Below, in pieces: positions 24,027 to 32,819 of a stretch of 64,000 nucleotides of DNA. Origin of the DNA: Peptoniphilaceae bacterium. Lineage in GTDB: Bacteria > Bacillota > Clostridia > Tissierellales > Peptoniphilaceae. A model generated the notes under the pieces. That model was not told where the DNA came from. It searched no databases and saw only the letters and a program-made list of their open reading frames with translations. The position numbers were made by a program, and so were the translations under genes. The stretch covers positions 82,010 through 146,009 of the forward strand of contig JALFST010000002.1 in NCBI GenBank assembly GCA_022779285.1. The letters run 5' to 3'. Position 1 is the first letter of the stretch, and each line of letters starts with the position of its first letter.

Positions 24027-26843
24027 ATGGGACTTTTTGACTTTCTAACAAAATCCTTCAGTCAACGTGAGATTGACAAGCTTCAGCCTCTTGTCAAAAA
24101 AGTACTGTCTTATGAATCCGGGTATGCCGAGCTGTCGGATGACGATCTGCGTGCAAAAACGGGGATGTTTCAAGAGCGCTATCAAAAAGGGGAAACCCTG
24201 GAAGATCTTTTGCCGGAGGCCTTTGCCACCGTGCGGGAAGCGGCTTGGCGCGTATTGGGAATGAAGCCCTTCCCTGTGCAAATCATCGGCGGCATCGTGC
24301 TTCATCAGGGGCGCATTGCCGAGATGAAAACAGGAGAAGGAAAAACGCTCGTGGCAACGATGCCGTCGTATCTCAACGCCATTGCCGGAGAAGGCGTACA
24401 CATTGTTACGGTCAACGACTATCTGGCACAGCGCGATGCGGAGTGGATGGGCAAGGTTCATGAATTTTTAGGCTTGCGCGTGGGAGTCGTTCTGCAGAAT
24501 ATGGAAAAGGATCAGCGCAAGAGAGCCTATGCCGCGGATATCACCTACGGTACGAATAACCAATTCGGTTTTGATTATCTTCGTGACAACATGGCGATTT
24601 ATAAAGATGGCGTAGTACAGCGCAAGCTGCATTTTGCGATCGTGGACGAGGTCGACTCCATCCTGATCGATGAAGCAAGAACGCCGCTCATCATTTCCGG
24701 AGAAGGCGATCCTTCCACGGAAATGTATTCCCGTGCCAATGCGTTTATTCAGACGCTGACCGGACGCATTCTGGATCCGAGCGAAGAGCTCAACAAGCTG
24801 GACGCTCTTTTCGAAGAACATAAGCTGGAAACCGTAGATTATCTGGTGGATGAAAAGCGCAAGAGTGCGAACCTCACGGAGCAGGGAAACGCAAAAGCGG
24901 AGGCGTATTTCCACGTGGAGAACATCTCCGATCCCAGCCATATGGAATTGATGCACTACATCAATCAGGCGCTCAAGGCCAGAACAACGATGAAGCGCGA
25001 TATTGACTACGTTGTGGACAACGGGGAGGTCAAGATCGTGGATGAGTTCACGGGCCGCATTATGGAAGGCCGTCGGTATTCTGACGGACTGCATCAGGCG
25101 ATTGAGGCGAAGGAAGGCGTGGAAATCAAGAGCGAGTCCAAAACACTTGCAACCATTACCTTCCAGAATTTTTTCCGCATGTACGAAAAGCTCTCGGGAA
25201 TGACCGGAACGGCAATGACGGAGGAGGACGAATTTTCCGAGGTATATAATCTCGACGTTATCGCGATTCCGACAAATAAGCCGGTGCGGCGCATCGACCG
25301 TGAGGATCAGATTTTCGTCAATGTGGACGGAAAATTCCGAGCGATTGCACAGGAGATAGAGCGCGTGCATGCGACAGGACAGCCGATCCTCGTAGGTACT
25401 GTCGATATTGAGACAAGTGAGCTGATTTCCGGCCTGTTGAAAAAGCGCAGGATCCCCCACAGCGTTTTGAATGCGAAGCAGCATCGCCATGAGGCTGAAA
25501 TTGTTGCGCAGGCGGGGCGTCTCAACACGGTCACGATTGCAACGAACATGGCGGGCCGTGGTACCGATATCGTTTTAGGCGGCAATCCGGAGTGGATGGC
25601 CAAGCGCGATATGGAAAAGAGCGGGGATTCCGATCAGCTCATTGAGTGGGCGGACAGCTTCCGTCATGTGGAGCCGGAGGATGTCTTTCCATTAGATGAG
25701 GAGGGAACGGTCATCACCGGCGCGGACATTTTGGATGCCAGAGAGCGATTCCGGAAGCTCAAGGAAAAATATGAAGTGGAAACGAAGGCCAATGCGGAGG
25801 AGGTCATCAAACGAGGCGGCCTTTATATTTTAGGTACGGAGCGCCATGAGTCCCGCCGCATTGATAATCAGCTTCGCGGCCGATCGGGCCGACAGGGAGA
25901 TCTGGGAGAATCCCGTTTTTATATCGCTCTTGAGGATAAGCTGATGCGCCTTTTCGGGGGCGAGCGTATGCAGTCGCTGATCAATTCCGGACGTTTTCCG
26001 AAGGATGAGGCCTTGGAGGCGAGATTTCTCACCAAGACCATTGAGCGAATTCAGAAAAAGGTCGAATCGAACAACTTTGCGATTCGTAAACGCGTCCTGG
26101 AATATGATGACGTGATGAATGTGCAGAGAAATACCATATATACGGAAAGAAATCGAGTGCTCAACGGCGAGAATATGAAGGAGTCCATTGAGCAGATGAT
26201 TACGGGAGTTGTCCGCAGTGCGGTACAAACCTTCTGCGGAGAGGCGGACAATCCGGAGACCTGGGAGCTGGAAGGGCTTTTCAATTATCTCAACAATATC
26301 TTTTTGCCGAAGGGAATTCTTGCGGTATCCTCCATTCAAGGGATGAATCGTGAGGAGTTTACCGATCGTCTGCTCGCCATCGCCAAGGATCTGTATGAGA
26401 AAAAGGAGCAGGAATTCGGCGGAGAGCTGATGCGCGAGGTGGAGCGCATTGTGCTTTTGCGCGTTGTGGATACCAAGTGGATGGATCACATCGATGCGAT
26501 GGATCAGCTTCGCAAGGAAATCGGAATCCGCGCCATGGGCAATGATGATCCCGTTCGCGCCTACAGCAATGAAGGCTATGAAATGTTCAATGAAATGAAC
26601 GATTCGATTCGCGAGGAGACGGTTCGCATGCTCTACCATGTGGTGCCGGCGCAGCACATGGAGCGCCAGGAGGTGGCAAGAGCCACACATGAATCCGGCG
26701 CCGGAGAGGCGGCACAGGAGCAGAGCACCTTCCGCCGAAGCGGGAAGAAAATCGGAAGAAATGATCCCTGCTGGTGCGGCAGCGGCAAGAAATTCAAGCA
26801 TTGTCACGGAAAAGGGGCTCATCCTCAGTACGGTCCGCAATAA
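24027..26843 (+). CDS. secA: Preprotein translocase ATPase SecA
   Basis: 938 residues. Nucleotide-binding domain 1 carries MKTGEGKT near residue 100 and the DEAD-like VDEVDSILIDEARTP. The preprotein cross-linking insertion lies after about 225. Domain 2 carries NMAGRGTDI and GTERHESRRIDNQLRGR. The C-terminus is a zinc-binding SEC-C tail, CWCGSGKKFKHCHG. SecA powers export through SecYEG and the tail binds lipid or SecB-like partners. It is a single canonical copy in this window. prfB follows 62 bp downstream, a pairing common in Bacillota. Confidence 0.97.
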   Translation: MGLFDFLTKSFSQREIDKLQPLVKKVLSYESGYAELSDDDLRAKTGMFQERYQKGETLEDLLPEAFATVREAAWRVLGMKPFPVQIIGGIVLHQGRIAEMKTGEGKTLVATMPSYLNAIAGEGVHIVTVNDYLAQRDAEWMGKVHEFLGLRVGVVLQNMEKDQRKRAYAADITYGTNNQFGFDYLRDNMAIYKDGVVQRKLHFAIVDEVDSILIDEARTPLIISGEGDPSTEMYSRANAFIQTLTGRILDPSEELNKLDALFEEHKLETVDYLVDEKRKSANLTEQGNAKAEAYFHVENISDPSHMELMHYINQALKARTTMKRDIDYVVDNGEVKIVDEFTGRIMEGRRYSDGLHQAIEAKEGVEIKSESKTLATITFQNFFRMYEKLSGMTGTAMTEEDEFSEVYNLDVIAIPTNKPVRRIDREDQIFVNVDGKFRAIAQEIERVHATGQPILVGTVDIETSELISGLLKKRRIPHSVLNAKQHRHEAEIVAQAGRLNTVTIATNMAGRGTDIVLGGNPEWMAKRDMEKSGDSDQLIEWADSFRHVEPEDVFPLDEEGTVITGADILDARERFRKLKEKYEVETKANAEEVIKRGGLYILGTERHESRRIDNQLRGRSGRQGDLGESRFYIALEDKLMRLFGGERMQSLINSGRFPKDEALEARFLTKTIERIQKKVESNNFAIRKRVLEYDDVMNVQRNTIYTERNRVLNGENMKESIEQMITGVVRSAVQTFCGEADNPETWELEGLFNYLNNIFLPKGILAVSSIQGMNREEFTDRLLAIAKDLYEKKEQEFGGELMREVERIVLLRVVDTKWMDHIDAMDQLRKEIGIRAMGNDDPVRAYSNEGYEMFNEMNDSIREETVRMLYHVVPAQHMERQEVARATHESGAGEAAQEQSTFRRSGKKIGRNDPCWCGSGKKFKHCHGKGAHPQYGPQ

Positions 26844-26905
26844 TGCGGCTTGATGGCTCTAAAGCAATGGATTTTGTCGGAAACGGAAAAGCGAAGGAGG
26901 CAACC

Positions 26906-28025
26906 ATGGAAAAATATGAAATGAGACAAACCCTCGATGCGATGGGACAGGTGTTGAACGAGCTAAGGAGCTCACTTTGACATCGCTAAACTGCAGATCG
27001 AGGTGGATAATCTGAATCAAAAAACGGCAGATCCCGATTTTTGGAATGTGCCGGAAAACGCGCAGGCGGTTATGGTGGAGCTCAACGGAAAACGAGCAAC
27101 AGTGGAGCATTTTACCGGGCTGCAATCGGGCTATGAGGATCTCAGCGAAATGGTGGAGATGCTTGACGACGAGGAATTTGAGGAATCGCGTGAGGAGCTT
27201 ACTGCCGAGCTGAGGCGTCTGGAGAAGAAGGTGGATTCGCTTAAAACGCAGACGCTTCTTTCAGGCGATTATGATACCAATAATTGCTTTTTCTCCATTC
27301 ATGCGGGAACGGGCGGGCTGGAGGCCACAGATTGGGCACAAATGCTGCAGCGCATGTATGAGCGATGGTTTGAGCAAAAGGGCTGGAAGGTCGAACAGAC
27401 GGATCTCACGTTAGAGGAGGGCGGCGGCATCAAGTCTGTCAGCTATGAGATTCGCGGCTATTATGCCTACGGATTGTGCAAGAGTGAAAAGGGCGTCCAC
27501 CGTCTGGTGCGCATTTCCCCCTTTGATTCGCAGAGCAGACGACACACCTCCTTTGCAAGCGTTGATGTATATCCGGAGCTGAAGGATACGCAGGAGGTAA
27601 CGATTGAAGACAAGGATTTGAAGATCGATACCTATCGTTCAACAGGAGCCGGCGGACAGCACGTAAACACGACGGATTCGGCAGTGCGGATTACGCATAT
27701 TCCGACGGGGGTTGTGGTTACGTGTCAAAATGAGCGATCGCAAATCCAAAATAGGGCCAAGGCCATGGAAATGCTCAAAGCCAAGCTGGTGCAAATCAGA
27801 GAAGAGGAGCATCGGGAAAAAATCGAGGATATCACGGGAAAGTACACACAGATTTCCTGGGGAGCGCAGATTCGCTCCTACGTTTTTCAGCCCTATACGA
27901 TGGTAAAGGATCACCGGACGGGTGAGGAGACGGGAAATATTACAAAGGTGATGGATGGCGATCTGGATGCTTTTGTAGAATCCTATCTCAGCTGGCAGGC
28001 ACACGGTACGGGCGGCAATGCCTGA
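26906..28025 (+). CDS. prfB: Peptide chain release factor 2 (programmed +1 frameshift)
   Basis: Starts at ATG 26906 after GAAGGAGG. The first 24 codons end in CTT TGA at 26975-26980. A +1 shift (skipping T26978) continues with GAC ATC GCT and gives one 372-residue RF2. The stop-recognition tripeptide SPF is near residue 204 and the peptidyl-transferase GGQ near 248, in STGAGGQHVNTTDSAVR. RF2 reads UGA and UAA and regulates its own synthesis because slow termination at the internal UGA favours the shift. proS follows 65 bp later. Confidence 0.95.
26964..26981 (+). promoter_or_regulatory. prfB frameshift site
   Basis: An internal Shine-Dalgarno-like AAGGAG lies shortly before CTT TGA C, the slippery stop context of RF2 genes. 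The E. coli spacing is three bases between AGGGGG and CTT; here AAGGAG is followed by CTCA before CTTTGAC, a slight variant. Confidence 0.9.
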
Positions 28026-28090
28026 AAATCTGAAAAAAGGAAAGAAAAGGCCATAAAGGTGGTCTCAAAAGCAGAACTGAGGAGAACAAA

Positions 28091-29806
28091 ATGCGATTGA
28101 AACGTTATTATATGCCGACGCTGCGGGAGGTTCCGGGAGATGCGGAAATTCCAAGCCATCAGCTCTTGCTGCGTGCGGGAATGATTCGTAAGGCGGCATC
28201 GGGAATTTACAGCTATCTTCCGCTCGGACAGCGCGTGGTGCAAAAAGTGGAGCGCATTGTTCGCGAGGAAATGGATCGCGCAGGCTCTCAGGAAATTCGC
28301 GTCAGCGTGCTGCAGCCGAAGGAAATTTGGGAGCAATCCGGCCGGTGGAAGACCTTCGGGCCGGAAATGTTTAAGCTGACGGATCGTGCGGAGCATGAAT
28401 ATTGTCTGGGACCGACTGCCGAGGAATATTTTACGGATCTGGTACATGAGGAGCTGCGCAGCTACAAACAGCTTCCGCTGAATCTCTATCAGATTCAATG
28501 GAAGTACCGTGATGAAAAAAGGCCGCGCTTCGGAATCAATCGCTCCCGCGAATTTTTGATGAAGGATGCGTATTCCTTTGATCAGGATGAAGAGGGAATG
28601 CGCAGATCCTATCAGGAGATGTGGGATGCCTATGTTCGGGTTTTCGATCGGCTGGGGATCGATTATCGCATCGTGCGCGGTGATTCGGGTGCCATGGGCG
28701 GAAACCGGTCGCATGAGTTTACAGCGCTTTCCGAGGTGGGGGAAGGCGTCATCGCCTATTGTGAAGCCTGTGATTATGCAGCTACGGACGAAAAGTCCGC
28801 CTTTCGGCATGTTCAGGTACCGGCGGAGGAGCTCCGGACGATGGAGCGCATCGATACGCCGGACATCCATACCATTCAGGAGCTCACGGAGTTCCTGAAT
28901 GTCGCGCCGGAGCGTACCATAAAAGCGGTATGTCTGCGCGTGGCGGGAGAGCCTGTCTTTGTTTATATTCCCGGAGAGCGCGAGCTCAACATGGCAAAGC
29001 TTGTCGCTTATTTGCAGGTGCCGGAGCATGAGATCGAGTTTTTGGACGATGAAACCATTCAACAAGTTACGGGTGCGAATCCCGGATTTATCGGTCCTGT
29101 CGGTCTGCCGGAGGGCACGCGCATTCTTGTAGACCGTCAAATCACCCGACGCCCCAATATGATTGCGGGCGGCAATGTGACGGGCACGCATATCAAAAAT
29201 GTGAATTTCGGCCGCGACTTTGAAGGAGAGGTGGCGGAGGATCTGCTCATGGTCAAGGAAGGCGACCTTTGTCCCGTATGCGGCGAGCCTCTGCATTTTG
29301 CTCGAGGCATTGAGGTAGGCAACATTTTTCAATTAGGGACGAAGTATTCCGCTGCCATGAATGCGACCTTCCTTGATGAAAACGGCGTAGCCACCCCATT
29401 TGTGATGGGATCCTACGGAATCGGCATCACTCGGACCGTCAGCGCCATTGTCGAGCAGAATCATGACGACAAGGGAATCATCTGGCCGATCGTGGCGGCT
29501 CCTTTTGCTGCAATCATTACGATTGCCAATATGAAGGCGGAAGAACAGGTTATGCTGGCGGAGGAAATGGAGGCGGCTCTGGAAGCCAAGGGGATGGAAG
29601 TGCTTTTGGATGACAGAAATGAGCGCCCGGGCGTCAAATTTAATGATCGGGATTTAATCGGCATTCCGCTCCGCATCACGGTCGGGAAAAAGGCGGGAGA
29701 AAACATTGTGGAGTTTTCCACGCGGCGCGAAATGAAAAACGAGGAGATGTCTCCCGCCGAGGCGTTGGAGCGCGTGGAAAGAGCGGTGAAGGAAGCGGCT
29801 CAATAG
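28091..29806 (+). CDS. proS: Prolyl-tRNA synthetase (bacterial type)
   Basis: 571 residues, class II synthetase with the bacterial editing insertion. Motif 2 region: YRDEKRPRFGINRSREFLMKDAYSF (split YRDEKRPRFG and REFLMKDAYSF). The editing (INS) domain lies at about 225-400, flanked by YCEACDYAA and CPVCGEPL. Motif 3 is GSYGIGITRTVSA. The C-terminal anticodon domain ends at the stop. It charges tRNA-Pro and edits mischarged Ala. No T-box leader is seen in the 65-bp gap after prfB. Confidence 0.96.
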   Translation: MRLKRYYMPTLREVPGDAEIPSHQLLLRAGMIRKAASGIYSYLPLGQRVVQKVERIVREEMDRAGSQEIRVSVLQPKEIWEQSGRWKTFGPEMFKLTDRAEHEYCLGPTAEEYFTDLVHEELRSYKQLPLNLYQIQWKYRDEKRPRFGINRSREFLMKDAYSFDQDEEGMRRSYQEMWDAYVRVFDRLGIDYRIVRGDSGAMGGNRSHEFTALSEVGEGVIAYCEACDYAATDEKSAFRHVQVPAEELRTMERIDTPDIHTIQELTEFLNVAPERTIKAVCLRVAGEPVFVYIPGERELNMAKLVAYLQVPEHEIEFLDDETIQQVTGANPGFIGPVGLPEGTRILVDRQITRRPNMIAGGNVTGTHIKNVNFGRDFEGEVAEDLLMVKEGDLCPVCGEPLHFARGIEVGNIFQLGTKYSAAMNATFLDENGVATPFVMGSYGIGITRTVSAIVEQNHDDKGIIWPIVAAPFAAIITIANMKAEEQVMLAEEMEAALEAKGMEVLLDDRNERPGVKFNDRDLIGIPLRITVGKKAGENIVEFSTRREMKNEEMSPAEALERVERAVKEAAQ

Positions 29807-29850
29807 TACCGGATGGAGCGGAACGGAAGGAACCGGAAATGAGGAGGATT

Positions 29851-30408
29851 ATGAAAAATAAGCTATGGGTGGGAATCGGTCTTGCTCTCCTCCTGACGAT
29901 TACAGGATGTACAGATCGGAGCCGGACCCCGGAGAAGGCTGTTTCCGATCGTCAAAGCTCGGCATTGAACAGGACGGAGTCCGCAGCGCCTGAGCAGGAG
30001 AGCTCCTCGCAGACAACGGGCGCCTCCGAGGCCTCGGAGGATCAGGCGCGTTTGGCGGAATCTGCAGAGGGGAAAAAATATCTGGCGATTACCTCAAAAT
30101 ATACTCCGATTACCATGGAGGAAATCAATCAGAACAAGGGGGAAAAGCTGATTTACGCAGGGCGTCTCACGTGTCCTTATTGTCGTAAGCTGCTTCCCGT
30201 CTTTGATCCGATCGCTCGTGAGAAAAACCTGAAGGTATATTATCTGGATACGCAGGATAATACCGAATTTGAAGATTTTGCCGCAGAGCACGGAATTGAG
30301 TACGTGCCGGCGCTCATCTATTTGAAGGATGGGGAGGTTACGAATCTCAGAATCCGGGATCCGTATCCGCGCAAACAGCTTGAGAAGGCATTGGAAAATA
30401 TTTCCTGA
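29851..30408 (+). CDS. Thioredoxin-like lipoprotein
   Basis: 185 residues from ATG 29851, which follows GAGGAGG; an in-frame ATG at 29839 would add four residues. A lipoprotein signal ends TITGC, so the protein is anchored outside the membrane. A Ser/Glu-rich linker (about 20-70) precedes a thioredoxin fold with the active site CPYC in LTCPYCRKLLPVF, YYLDTQDN, and the cis-proline segment EYVPALIYLKDGE. It resembles thioredoxin-like accessory proteins (PedC/BrcD group) found beside transporters and bacteriocins. It probably does extracytoplasmic thiol chemistry. A decayed relative lies at 56946. Confidence 0.82.
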   Translation: MKNKLWVGIGLALLLTITGCTDRSRTPEKAVSDRQSSALNRTESAAPEQESSSQTTGASEASEDQARLAESAEGKKYLAITSKYTPITMEEINQNKGEKLIYAGRLTCPYCRKLLPVFDPIAREKNLKVYYLDTQDNTEFEDFAAEHGIEYVPALIYLKDGEVTNLRIRDPYPRKQLEKALENIS

Positions 30409-30598
30409 GATATTTTTATCCGGAAGCGTTGCCCATGCCGGATGCCTGATGGGAAGAGGACGCATTTTCCATTTTCAGCGATATTAGATGGAAATGAATA
30501 AAAATTTAAAGAATTGGAAAAATACGGCTAAAGCGCACATAAATATTCACACTTTGGAATTTTTTCAAAAAAAAATTCCGGAGAAGACTCTGATTTTG

Positions 30599-30627
30599 TT
30601 GAAATTATGTTCGCCTTGTGCTATATT
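30599..30627 (+). promoter_or_regulatory. Promoter of the opp operon
   Basis: TTGAAA at 30599-30604 and TATATT at 30622-30627 with a 17-bp spacer, in the AT-rich 300-bp gap before oppA. The rest of that gap (30409-30598) shows nothing else I can support. Confidence 0.65.
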
Positions 30628-30713
30628 GTACAAAACTATCTCGACCGCAACGAGTTTGTTTTTGAGATTTGATGGAAGCTGAGATGAAGCATCAAATTAA
30701 GGAGGATTGTTTC

Positions 30714-32750
30714 ATGAAGAAGACAAAATTAGTGGCGTTAGGATTGGCGTTAGCTACATTCCTGACAGCCTGCGGAGGACAGAAAGGCACAACACAGCCC
30801 GCAGAGTCCGGTGCGACCTCGGGCGCAGCATCCGAACAGGTCACCACCGCATCTACGGAGATGACGGTTCCGACACCTTACGCACTGCGAAGCCTGGACT
30901 ATGTGACTACGGCATTCGCCTCCGACAATGAAGTCTACGCCAATCTTGTAGACGGACTTTTGGAGAATGACAGCTACGGGCATCTTGTCGGGGCACTTGC
31001 GGAGAAATGGGAACACAATGATGATTTTTCCGAGTGGACGTTCCATATTCGCAAGGGTGCAAAATGGGTTACCAGCACAGGTGAGGAATGGCCGACTCCT
31101 GTGACCGCAGAAGATTTTGTTACCGGCGTACGCCACGGCGCGGAATTCGAATCCGGCACATCTTGGCTGCTTCAGGATACCATTGACGGATACAGCGCCT
31201 ATTTACAAAGCGATTTCAGCGATGCGGAGTGGGAGAAAGTCGGCATCAAGGCGACCGATGAAAACACTCTCGTGATCACGATGCAGAAGGATGAATCCGG
31301 AAAGCCTCGTTCGGTTCCGTATTTTGATTCCATGACCACCTACGGTGTACTGTATCCGATCAATAAAGAATTCCTGGAAGGACAAGGTGCCGGCTGCAAG
31401 CTGGGTCAGCCCAACAAAGAGGATTGCACATTCGGTGCGGTGCGTCCGGATGCGATCCTTTACAACGGAGCATACATCCTGGCGAGCCATGATGAAAAAT
31501 CACAGACGGTTCTTACGAAGAATGCTTCCTATTGGGATGCCGAGCACGTGTATCTGGAAAAGGTGACCCGTGTCTACGATGACCAATCCGATCCGTATTC
31601 AATCAAAAACGGATATGAGAGCGGCATCTATCCTACGTTCAGCCTGAATCCGTCTTGGAAGGACTATGATACGGTGGCGAAGTCTTATGACGGCAAAACC
31701 AACTACACCGTTCCGAACGCATCCGTATTCGGCGTGGTATTCAACTACAACCGTCAGTCATTCAAGCAGACAAACTATGCAACCGACACCACCCTGGCGG
31801 AGAACACGCATAAGGCGATTTTGAACCTGAACTTCCGCAAGGCGCTTCGTGCGGCATTTGACATGCAGTCATACTTGGCCACTCGTTCGCCCAAGGATTT
31901 GGCAACAAAAACTCTTCGTAATATCAACAATTTTCCGGGAGCCGGCACAACCTCGGACGGGAAGACGTATTTTGATTTGGTAACCGAAGCCTATCAGACC
32001 AGAACCGGTGAAGATCGCGACTTACACGATGAGCAGATGGCATTCTACAGCAAAGAAGATGCAATGAAGTACATTGAAGCGGCAAAGGCGGATGGCATTC
32101 AATTCCCGATTCACCTTGATATGCTTACGATTTCTACAAATGATGCGCTGGTAAAGCAGGCACAGTCCATGAAGAAGTCGATTGAAGAGAACACAGAGGG
32201 CAATATCATCATCGAGATCATTCTTCGCGATGAGGATACCGTGCAGAACATTGCATACTACAACCAGGATCCGGCGGCCTCCGACTATGACATTTCCACC
32301 TTCACAGGCTGGTCTCCGGACTATGCGGATCCGCGTTCCTTCGTTGACATTTACTCCCCGACAGCAGGATATTACATGACCTCAATGGGACTCGGCACAA
32401 TGAGCGACGACGGCACTGTGGCAGACCTGGATATCAAGCAGCAGCTTGGATTTATGGAATATGAAGACCTGTACCGCAAGGCGGATGCCATCGGTAACGA
32501 TCTGGACGCTCGTTACAAGGCGTTTGCCGAGGCTGATGCATATCTGATCGAAAAAGCGCTCTTTATCCCGACCAGTCAGCAGACCCGCGGAAACAGAGTC
32601 AGCAAGATTGTTCCGTTCACTTCCCCGTATGCGGATTACGGCAATTCGTCAAACAAGTATAAGGGGTATCGTCTCCAGGAAAATCCTGTAACCGTCGAAC
32701 AGTATCAGAAGGCCTATGAGGAATTTCTGAAAAAATCGGCAGAAAAGTAA
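30714..32750 (+). CDS. oppA: Oligopeptide ABC transporter substrate-binding lipoprotein
   Basis: 678 residues from ATG 30714, which follows AAGGAGG; earlier in-frame ATGs lack a ribosome site. The signal peptide ends in the lipobox FLTACGG. Family 5 solute-binding protein features follow: LVDGLLENDSYGHLVGALAEKW, WTFHIRKGAKW, VTAEDFVTGVRH, NLNFRKALRAAFD and a late GWSPDYADP. It is longer than classical OppA (about 540) but similar to peptide-binding lipoproteins of Gram-positive cocci. It delivers peptides to OppBCDF encoded next. Confidence 0.9.
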   Translation: MKKTKLVALGLALATFLTACGGQKGTTQPAESGATSGAASEQVTTASTEMTVPTPYALRSLDYVTTAFASDNEVYANLVDGLLENDSYGHLVGALAEKWEHNDDFSEWTFHIRKGAKWVTSTGEEWPTPVTAEDFVTGVRHGAEFESGTSWLLQDTIDGYSAYLQSDFSDAEWEKVGIKATDENTLVITMQKDESGKPRSVPYFDSMTTYGVLYPINKEFLEGQGAGCKLGQPNKEDCTFGAVRPDAILYNGAYILASHDEKSQTVLTKNASYWDAEHVYLEKVTRVYDDQSDPYSIKNGYESGIYPTFSLNPSWKDYDTVAKSYDGKTNYTVPNASVFGVVFNYNRQSFKQTNYATDTTLAENTHKAILNLNFRKALRAAFDMQSYLATRSPKDLATKTLRNINNFPGAGTTSDGKTYFDLVTEAYQTRTGEDRDLHDEQMAFYSKEDAMKYIEAAKADGIQFPIHLDMLTISTNDALVKQAQSMKKSIEENTEGNIIIEIILRDEDTVQNIAYYNQDPAASDYDISTFTGWSPDYADPRSFVDIYSPTAGYYMTSMGLGTMSDDGTVADLDIKQQLGFMEYEDLYRKADAIGNDLDARYKAFAEADAYLIEKALFIPTSQQTRGNRVSKIVPFTSPYADYGNSSNKYKGYRLQENPVTVEQYQKAYEEFLKKSAEK

Positions 32751-32773
32751 TCCCTGGTTATTTGCATTGAAAG

Positions 32774-32800
32774 GGGGTTGAGATTTCTCAACCCCTTTTT
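32774..32800 (+). terminator. Terminator/attenuator between oppA and oppB
   Basis: GGGGTTGAG and CTCAACCCC form a stem around ATTT, followed by TTTTT, 20 bp before oppB. Partial readthrough would keep the membrane and ATPase genes below the level of the binding protein. Confidence 0.85.
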
Positions 32801-32819
32801 CGAATTTTAAGGAGAGGAT

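Noticed and set aside
27983..29332. 449-codon open frame on the minus strand opposite proS
   Set aside because: It mirrors the codon pattern of proS, lacks a ribosome site and resembles no protein; similar long antisense frames lie opposite sufS, secA and the first gene.
30488..30682. 64-codon frame before oppA
   Set aside because: It overlaps the opp promoter and its AT-rich composition explains the run without stops.
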